DNA of 64,000 bases from Eucommia ulmoides (taxonomy: Eukaryota; Streptophyta; Magnoliopsida; Garryales; Eucommiaceae), in contig CM028329.1 in the NCBI GenBank assembly GCA_016647705.1, positions 15,868,410-15,932,409 on the forward strand, given 5' to 3'. The position numbers and the translations under genes were made by a program. The notes below the pieces were generated by a model. That model saw nothing but the letters and a program-made list of their open reading frames with translations. It was not told the origin of the DNA and ran no database searches. Shown piece after piece: positions 56,657 to 64,000 of this stretch. Each line of letters starts with the position of its first letter. Within the stretch, counting starts at the first letter, position 1.

Positions 56657-58522
56657 GTAAAAACAACTCATTACTCTTATGATTTTAATGCAACCTGAAT
56701 TAGGATCATGCACGACACTTTAAAAAGAGTAATCTTATGTGCGTCATGGTAAGAACTGATAAGGTTAAGATCCTAAATGATTTTTATTAAGTGTTAAAAT
56801 CATTAAAAATATTTTTGGCTAAGTGTTAAAGTGAGAAAATATTTTTAACAGATAAAATGATGAGTTTCTGGTCAATTTGGTCAGCGGATGAAATGGGTCG
56901 GTCGACTAACAAAAATAGTATCTTAAAGGAGTTAAAATGTGAAACCACTAACCAATTCGGTCAACCAACAAGAGAGGTCGGTCGACTAACGTAACCAGTG
57001 GTTTAAACGAAGAAAAAATTATAAACGCATTAGTCGGATCAGTTAACCAACCATGTGGCCAATCGACCGATAAAAGGCAGTGCAACGGTTAGAAAATTAA
57101 TCGTTGCAAGAGTCGGTCGACCAATGGGCACAAATCAATCAACTTTGACTATTTCGTTTCGCTTGATCTTTTATCCAAATTCTATGGTTTTGAATGTTTG
57201 AAAATGAGATATTTTGGAGATTTCAGTATTTTACTATTATATATTATATATCACTACCATCCTATCAATTTGCTCCATATATTAATTTATTCTTTGAATT
57301 GGATTAGTAAAACTACTTTCTATCTTTAATTGTTTTGAATCTAAAATGTTTTGGAGACCAAATCGAGCTTTTTTAAAAATAGTTTTGAATTAAATATACC
57401 TATTATGATAGTATATGATATACTAGGCCTTAAAGTAACATTTTAGGTATTATCTTTTGCAAACTAGCCATTATAGGCTTAGTTAGAATTCTATTTATAG
57501 AGACTTGCATTTTCAACTTTAATTAAAAAAAGAAAAAGAAAAATCAACTTTTGGTTAAAAAAGAGAGTGATTTACACTAAGATATTTATAAGAGATTTAT
57601 TTTAAAAGAGTCATTGATTGGAGTACGCAAAAGTTTTCATCATCGGTCTTTGTTCTACATTGAGCTATTGTAATTGTTTTCAAGATATTTCGGTGAGATC
57701 TTTCTAATTTAATTCAAGTGATTTTCTTAGATTGTCTATTTGATTACTTGAAATATTTGTTTTAGAAAAATCACTTTCTTATTTGAAAATCTTGCATATC
57801 TTAAAAACGATTTTTGTCCGTGAAATCTTATTACATATTATTTGTGCTTTAATTGAGTAAATCAAATTTATTCCTCACGTAGTTTTATCACATAAGTTTT
57901 GGGACATTAATTAAGTATAATTTTTTTGAGGTGGTAGAAGCTCATGTTGGAAGAACGTCGTAAATTTTTGTTTTTGCGAGTGTGAGTGGATTAGACATAT
58001 TTGGGATGGTGTCTAATCAGGGTAGTTTGGATTTGATCTTTAGCCTTTTAAAAGGATTAGATTTTGATTCTTCTTGTAATAGAATTAAGTTAGTCTTTAT
58101 CCTAAAAAGGATAAGGTTCTTCCTAAGCCTATGAAAAGGGAAATGTATAATGATTTTGAGCCTGCAAAAAAATTATGTTAATCTTGAACCTGTGAAAAGG
58201 ATTATAAGGGTTTGGTTCCTAGTTAGGAAAAAATTTAGGGGATTAGTGGATTACAAAAACTCTGTGGAGTTCGGGGGACTAGACCTAGGTAAGAATAGCT
58301 TACCGAACGAGGATAAATTGTTGTGTGCTATTTTTATATTTTTGTACTTTGAGTGTGCACTTAGTTAAAGATGTTTTCTTAGTTATACAAGATAATAATC
58401 AATTAGAAAAATTGATAACTTCTGTGTTTGAAAATTTAATTGTTTAAAAATTTATAACTACCCAATTCACCCCCTCCCCCCCCCCCCCCTCCCCCTCTCT
58501 TGGGTAGATCTATGGCCCAACA
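56657..58522 (+). repeat. SIRE-like LTR (5' truncated), same family as element B
   Basis: From AAAACAACTCA it follows the LTR of element B and the solo LTR at 61256: GTCGAC-rich block (56880-57125), 'cctaaaaaggat'-type repeats (58050-58200) and the terminal ACCCAATTCACC..TTGGGTAG hairpin with an expanded C run (58475-58492). It ends GCCCAACA. No primer site or interior follows, and the first ~200 bases of the family are absent. It looks like an old truncated solo LTR inside element E's LTR. Confidence 0.78.
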
Positions 58523-59383
58523 ATATATTTTTTAAACTTGATCCCATTTCTAAAAAGAACTTTTCCAAATTGTTCTTAAACATAAAGCCTCTTCTTAAAA
58601 GATAATTTTCAAGATTCTTCCTAAACAAAGTTTTAAAAAAAAAAAAAAAATCAAAGGAACCCTCTAAATGTTCTTTAAAGTGCAATCTAAACAAACTAAA
58701 AAATATTTTCTTCATGTTTTTCTTTATTTTAAAAAACATGGTATTCCACATTCCCAAAAATATTTTTTGCACTTAAATATTTTACCCTTTTTATACTATT
58801 TAAAATGCATATAAATTTTGCCAAAATGACCTAAACTAAACAAGCCAAACAATGAAAAATCTCACCGAGGGCCAAACATGTCGATTCTTCCATAATCGAT
58901 AGGCCCTAAAAATGAAGACGTTGGTTCTTTATTCATTGTTTTTTTATTTGTTGTTGTTGTTGTTGGTTTTTTTTTTTTTTTTTTTTAAAGCATTTTACTC
59001 TCTTCCACATAAAATTAACATAAATAATAAAAATGGGAATTAGTATTTTAACAAAAATTGAAGAAAATTACTTGGACTTGTTTTGATTTAAAAATTTATT
59101 TAAACTTAGGTACCGTCTTCGGACGGGTGTCTTGGGGTACCTAACACCTTCTCCAAGCATAATCGACCCCCAAAATTTAAAGAAATCTTTGGTTAAGACC
59201 AATTTTTTTTTAGTCAAAGCTTGGGCCATTTTCAAAAGAAAAATGATTTTTCAAAATCCCGGTGACCTGACATATCATTTAACTCAATACTGGGTGGCAA
59301 TTCCATTTTTCAAACAAATTTAGGCCCAAAGAAATATTCTTAAAATCAGCGCCTCGAAAAGCCTCTGAAACTATTTTTTTTAA

Positions 59384-60183
59384 AATGAACGAATTTGAGA
59401 GCAGGAAACCAAATCACGTCTTCCTCTTCTCCCATTTTCAAAATCCAGGGTATATCAAGTTTTCTCTTTGAGGTTCTCTATGTGGATATTGTTAAAGGAG
59501 ATACATTTATATCATTTCTAAGAGAATCAACCTCATACATATGTTTAGTTCGTTTCATATGCTCTTGGAAGAGCCTTCTCAGATCAAACCTTAGGAACTA
59601 CTAGCTTTGAGGCTGCAGAACTGAAAGAGATATATTTATCAAAAGAGTTTTAATATTACTTGTATTTTTATTTTAATGTTAATTGAAATACCCGTCTTAA
59701 GGAATTAAATTTTAAATTATGATTTATTTATTTTAATTCTGTTGTGTAGATCTAATAGTTTTAATATTCAATCCCATCAATTGGAACTTAGATACCGAGG
59801 ATAGTTCCTTTTTCCAATGCCCTTATTGGCTATAGTGAAGGCACTTTCCTTTATCAAGCCTATTTTCCTTGGCTTTCGGTTCAATTTCAAAATCAAGTTG
59901 GATTTATTCTTCTCCTTCTTCTTCTCATACTCCTTCTTCTTCTTCTTCTTCTTCTTCTTCTTCTTCTTCCCTTTTAAGTTCAAAAGCCTGTCTACTATGA
60001 AAAGCAAACCCTTTTACTTTGTCTTTATTTTCTGTGAGAATCGGCAGGCTGAGCCTCCATCCTCCTTTATTTATTTATTTTATTATCTTTCTTTTCTGTT
60101 AAGAATCGGAATGATGGACCTCCATCCTCTTTGTTTATATAATTTTTATTAATTGCAAAAAAAAAATAGAAAATAAAACTTTA
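59384..60183 (+). other. Leader remnant of Athila-like element G
   Basis: A (CTT)n run at about 59903-59970 is followed by two worn units (60030-60130) of the leader repeat seen at 33000-33360. Everything from gag to integrase is missing; DNA jumps to the 3' region at 60184. No supported gene. Confidence 0.6.
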
Positions 60184-61250
60184 TGACAGACGGGTGTACA
60201 AGCATTCAGTCAAGCCATACAGATCAGTTACACTGGGTAGTATCTTTCATTGATAATTAATTTTGTACTTTTCTAATTGAGGACAATACGAAATTTACAT
60301 TTGGAGTGGGGGTAAATGATTGTATTCATTTTATTATTTTATTTCATAATTAATTTTACCAAACCATTCTATGATAGCATATATGTCGAATAAAAACTTG
60401 AGTTTGCTAAATAGTTATTGGAGCATAACACTGATTTTTAAAAATATTTTATTTTTCGACTGTTGCATAAATACTAACTTTTGTTTTTTATTTTAAATTT
60501 AGTACATGAGCTGATTTGCTAAATTTTGGCATGATAATAACTTATCTCTAGAGTTTAAATAAAAAATATAATTAAAAAATTTGTATAAAAAATTTATTAA
60601 TAATAAAAAAAATTATTTTAATAATGAACTTCCGCTGAGTAACCGGGGCCTCTTGCCTCAGTAAGTTTTGAGTGTTCGCGTCAAAAGGAGGGAGCAAATT
60701 GTTAAGATAATAAGTGACTTGTTAACTTCGAAGTCTAAGTTGTTCGAGTTATTGAATCTGAAGGGTACTTTAACACCTAATACCCTGAGCCAACTGGATT
60801 GGGATCATTGGCCCAACACTCACTACATGGACATCTTAAAAAGTCCAGTGGGATTAACATAGCATACGCTATTTATTTAAAGAAAATTGTTTTTATGTAT
60901 ATATATTATAGAAAAAAAAAAAAAAAAAGATATGCACAAATATATTTTTATTTTAGGGAAAATGCTATTTGATTATTTAAAATTAGTTGACTAGTTACTT
61001 GTATTAAATTCATTATAAAAGAAAGTTGGATATATGTTGTGGATACAAAAGTAGATAATGTTAAAAATCATGTGCTATGAGATCAATAACTATTCCAGTA
61101 ACTCTTATATGATCTCAATTTATTATGTTCGCATTGGAGTGGATTGATAAACTTAATTGCGAGGAATAAATAAATAAATAAAATATATAAAAAAAAAAAA
61201 AATTGGGATGTTTGTGGGTAGCATCACTGTAAACCCTCACGAGACTATAC

Positions 61251-61255
61251 TCGTC
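61251..61255 (+). repeat. Target-site duplication, left copy
   Basis: TCGTC immediately before the solo LTR. Confidence 0.9.
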
Positions 61256-63737
61256 TGTTGATCCTAGATTTTGATGGATAATTAAATGTTGATATTTTTT
61301 GTGAAACTAATGAGTTTATGGAGTATTTCAGTGATAAAGTTCTATTGACGATTTAATCATGAAGAAATTGTTGAAGATGATTATGGATGCAAGAGACTTA
61401 CAAAGAGAAAAGCATTAAGAGACCGAAGATTTTGAAGAATCTAAGGGAAAACAACTCAGGTTAATTTTTACTCTTAATGTATCCCGATTAGGATCACACA
61501 CGATATAAAAATGATTTTATGATTATGTATATTTTTTATAGGATCCTAATTAGTTAAACATATTTGTTCCTATGTGAAAATGAAGAAGAAATATTGATTT
61601 AAGAAATATTAGAAATTAAAATTTATTTAAAGAGTTAATAAAGTTAACTAAGAAAAGAAATCGGTTAAAGTGACAAAAACGTCGAAGATTTGAGTTAAAG
61701 ATAAAATAAGGAAGAGGAGTTCCAGCAAGATCAGTCAACCGACCAACATGGTTCGGTCAACCAATGCGAAGGAGTTGAGAAACGATGCAATCTCTGAATC
61801 AATAGGTCGACTGATCGATCAACCTATGGCCAAAGGGTGAACTCTTTGAATCGATATGTTGACAGACCAAGGTGTACCAATCGACCTACCATGGCTAGAT
61901 TTTGGCCTAAAGAACTCTCTGAATCGTTCGGTCGACAGACCAAGAAGCAACGGTCGACTGACAGGCTTGAATTTTTGGCTTACGCTGCAACTTGAATCGA
62001 TCGGTCAACCTATGGACTTTGGTCAGTTAACCGATGGACTATTTCAGGATTAGAGGATTTTGTGGATATTTTTCAAAAAGTAGCAGTTACTAGCCGTTTT
62101 ATGGTTAAGATCTGAGAGATATCTTAGGGATATAATGGTATTTAAGATATGCCATTGATATTTTGTTATCCCTATAGATATGGTTCATATATTTCGATTA
62201 TTTCTCAAATTGGTTCATATAATTCTTTCTATCCTATCTAATTGAATTTGAGAAAATAGTTGAGGGACTAAATTGAATATTTTAAAAAATATAATTGAGT
62301 GAATTAAACCAGGATTGAGTCATAATGATATAAGGGGTCTATTAGAGCAATTAAATGTCATGATAAGTGAAAATTGGCCGTTGGAGGGCTTTGTTTTAAT
62401 TTCTCATATATAGACCTGCGTTTTTAAGATTCTAATAATCCCAATCAATCAAATTTCAAGAGCTATTCAGTTCTTGAGCTTTCTTATAGTGATTATTCTG
62501 AATTCATACTGAGAGAATAGTAAGATTATTCTTGAGAAAGGTTCTTGAGAAAATTTGTTGTGGATTATTACTGCTACCGATTTAGAGATTCATTATTATT
62601 CATTCTATATTTATTTGGTGGATTCCTGGTGAGATTGTTCCAAGTTTTTTCTATTAATTGTTGGTTGAAATTATTATTTACTACTTGGAATTTTGATCTT
62701 TGAAATCATTTTTCTTGAACTTTAAATTGATTGAAAATTATTTTGAAACGATTTCTTGTAAAAATCTGATTATATGCTAAATTGTGTGCTATCCATTTTT
62801 ATTAAAATCAGATTTTGAAATTCTCACTTTATTTCTATCACTAGTATCGGGGCATTAATTGAATTCAAATTAATCTGGGGTGGTAAAGGCTCCGAGTGAG
62901 AAAAAAAAAACTTATCAATTTTGTAATTGGCAAGTTGTGTGCGGATTAGATACTATTAGGAGTGTTTAATCAGGGGTAGCTAATTTCAATATCTTTAAGT
63001 AAAGAGATTGAGGTTTGATCTTTACCAAGAGTACAAAAAGATTAGGCTACTCTTTTCCCGTGAAAAGAGGTAAGGGTAATTCTTCCTGACTATAATTATT
63101 TTGAGTGAATTTGTAACGGTTCAATCCTCACTGGGTAAAAGGATACTTAGAGTATTTTTGTGAGGTTTAATTCTTGAGCCTAAGGTATAAAAAGAATTAG
63201 GTTTGATCCTTAGCCTGTAAAAGGATTAGGTTAATCTTAAGCCTAAAAAAAAGATAAAGTTATTCTTGAGCCTGGGAAAAAGAAAAGGTTATTCCTGAGG
63301 TTGGAAAAATGAAGTTGTAAAGGTTGATTTTGAACCTATAAAATAATCGTTATGTGAATGTTTGGTTCCTACCTATTTGAATGAATCTTAGTGATTTAGT
63401 GGGTGCGAATCTCCGTGGGGCTTGAAGGACTGGATTAGCCAAGATTAACTTGGTGAACCAAGATATATCGGTATGTACTGCATTTTTTATTTTTATTTTT
63501 ATTTCTTGTTGTTTGAGTGTGCACTTAGATTTGAACATTTATCCGCTGCCTTCTAAAGATAATAATCAATTTAGGATAAATTGATTAATTGATTATTTTA
63601 AGTGTTGAAAATATAAAGAGATAATAATTAATTTAGGATTAAATTAACTATTTGAATTTTGAAGTATTATTATTTGGTAATTTTTTAAAACTACCCAATC
63701 ACCCCCCCCCCCTCTTGGGTAGATCACTAGGCTAACA
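61256..63737 (+). mobile_element. Solo LTR (2482 bp), SIRE-like family
   Basis: TGTTGATCC..GGCTAACA with TCGTC on both sides and no interior. It matches element B's 3' LTR over its whole length: GTCGAC-rich block (61730-62040), TATATATAGACCTGC (near 62405), 'gagcctgggaaaaagaaaa' repeats (63160-63310) and the terminal ACCCAATCACC..TTGGGTAG hairpin. The uninterrupted host sequence is visible in element D near 39890-39905. Solo LTRs arise when recombination between the two LTRs removes the interior. Confidence 0.93.
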
Positions 63738-63742
63738 TCGTC
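63738..63742 (+). repeat. Target-site duplication, right copy
   Basis: TCGTC immediately after the solo LTR; host sequence CACTAGGGG continues. Confidence 0.9.
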
Positions 63743-63863
63743 CACTAGGGGTAACCAAGAGATTTAAAGGCTTGTTGCATATACTAAATTCAGTCGTGTT
63801 TGCTACGAAAATGAATTTTTCAATTAATTATTTTATTTGTTTCGCTCGAGGACTAGCAAAAGT

Positions 63864-63875
63864 AAGGTTTGAGGG
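63864..63875 (+). promoter_or_regulatory. Polypurine tract of element G
   Basis: AAGGTTTGAGGG directly before the LTR start. Confidence 0.65.
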
Positions 63876-64000
63876 TGTGATCGCACCGCATTTATGCAAT
63901 TTTATACTCCTAAATTTATGTTTGTTAATTGTTCAAATAGTATAAATTATTATAAATAAAGTAATTTTAGTCTTTTTTGTATGTTTTTTAAAATGGATCA
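63876..64000 (+). repeat. Start of 3' LTR of element G (cut by window end)
   Basis: TGTGATCGCACCGCATTTATG parallels the LTR start of element D at 40035. Confidence 0.8.

Larger units (their letters stand above)
55420..59380 (+). repeat. LTR of Tat/Ogre-like element E, interrupted
   Basis: Starts TGTAGACACCGCATTTT after the polypurine-like tract, the usual start for this lineage. A TATA box (CTATAAATAG) lies at 56191-56200, followed by a CT-rich leader. The stretch 59100-59290 (GGTACCGTCTTCGGACGGGT, CCTAACACCTTCTCC, AATCCCGGTGACCTGACATA) is typical of the 3' part of Tat/Ogre LTRs. Between them lies the SIRE-like LTR 56657-58522. The exact 3' end and a TGGCGACTCC-type primer site were not found; 59380 is approximate. 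Confidence 0.65.
60030..64000 (+). mobile_element. Athila-like element G, internally deleted and interrupted (continues past window)
   Basis: Leader repeat units at 60030-60130 join directly to a 3' non-coding region (60184-61255) that is colinear with 38845-39900 of element D. The region is split by the solo LTR 61256-63737 and resumes at 63743 with 'ccactaggggtaacc', matching 39901 in element D. The box CTCGAGGACTAGCAAAA, the tract AAGGTTTGAGGG (63864-63875) and an LTR start TGTGATCGCACC (63876) follow. The gag and pol genes are completely deleted. Confidence 0.8.

Noticed and set aside
59777..60152. Lys-rich or Phe/Ser-rich frames on the two strands
   Set aside because: Produced by the (CTT)n repeat in the element G leader.

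Overview
The window looks like repeat-rich nuclear DNA of a flowering plant, probably a eudicot with a large genome. The evidence is AT-rich sequence, GT-AG introns, plant-type LTR retrotransposons (Athila-like, Tat/Ogre-like and SIRE-like), FAR1-type Mutator (MULE) transposase genes and Ulp1-type cargo genes. I see no intact host gene, rRNA, tRNA gene or CRISPR array. Every recognisable protein-coding region is a transposon gene, and all are broken by stops, frameshifts or deletions.

Layout. 1-5034: non-autonomous Ty3-like LTR element A with a 'putative plant transposon protein' ORF, a polypurine tract and a truncated 3' LTR. 5035-11721: copia element B (SIRE-like, no pol) with ~2.3 kb LTRs and an initiator-Met tRNA primer site. 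11722-13100: end of another Ty3 pol plus its tandem-repeat tail. 13868-17815: a many-exon Ulp1-like (C48) protease pseudogene, followed by a 255-bp inverted repeat (17916-18170), a MITE (19321-19495) and a satellite-like array (20340-21930). 22864-23664: a two-exon FAR1/zinc-knuckle deletion derivative of a MULE transposase.

26940-49030 is the most unusual part. Two minisatellite arrays of the same ~110-bp hairpin-forming unit meet head to head (26940-28310 and 28311-29345). The second array is inverted relative to a third array (47455-49030). The interval between them holds a FAR1-type MULE transposase pseudogene (29409-31613, last exon 41334-41508) and a convergent minus-strand cargo pseudogene (42967-44692). 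I read this as a ~20.7 kb MULE whose ends are made of minisatellite. A 9.6 kb Athila-like element (31648-41282) sits inside the last intron of the transposase gene.

49190-50414: compact minus-strand LTR pair. 50850-51322: dispersed-repeat and Athila tail fragments with an AT microsatellite. ~52480-59380: 3' region and LTR of a Tat/Ogre-like element, with a SIRE-like LTR (56657-58522) inside it. 59384-64000: an internally deleted second Athila-like element, interrupted by a 2.48 kb solo LTR (61256-63737) with a perfect TCGTC target duplication.

No genes here act together as a living pathway. The window records layered transposition: MULEs carrying cargo, then Athila and copia elements landing in them and in each other, then decay.
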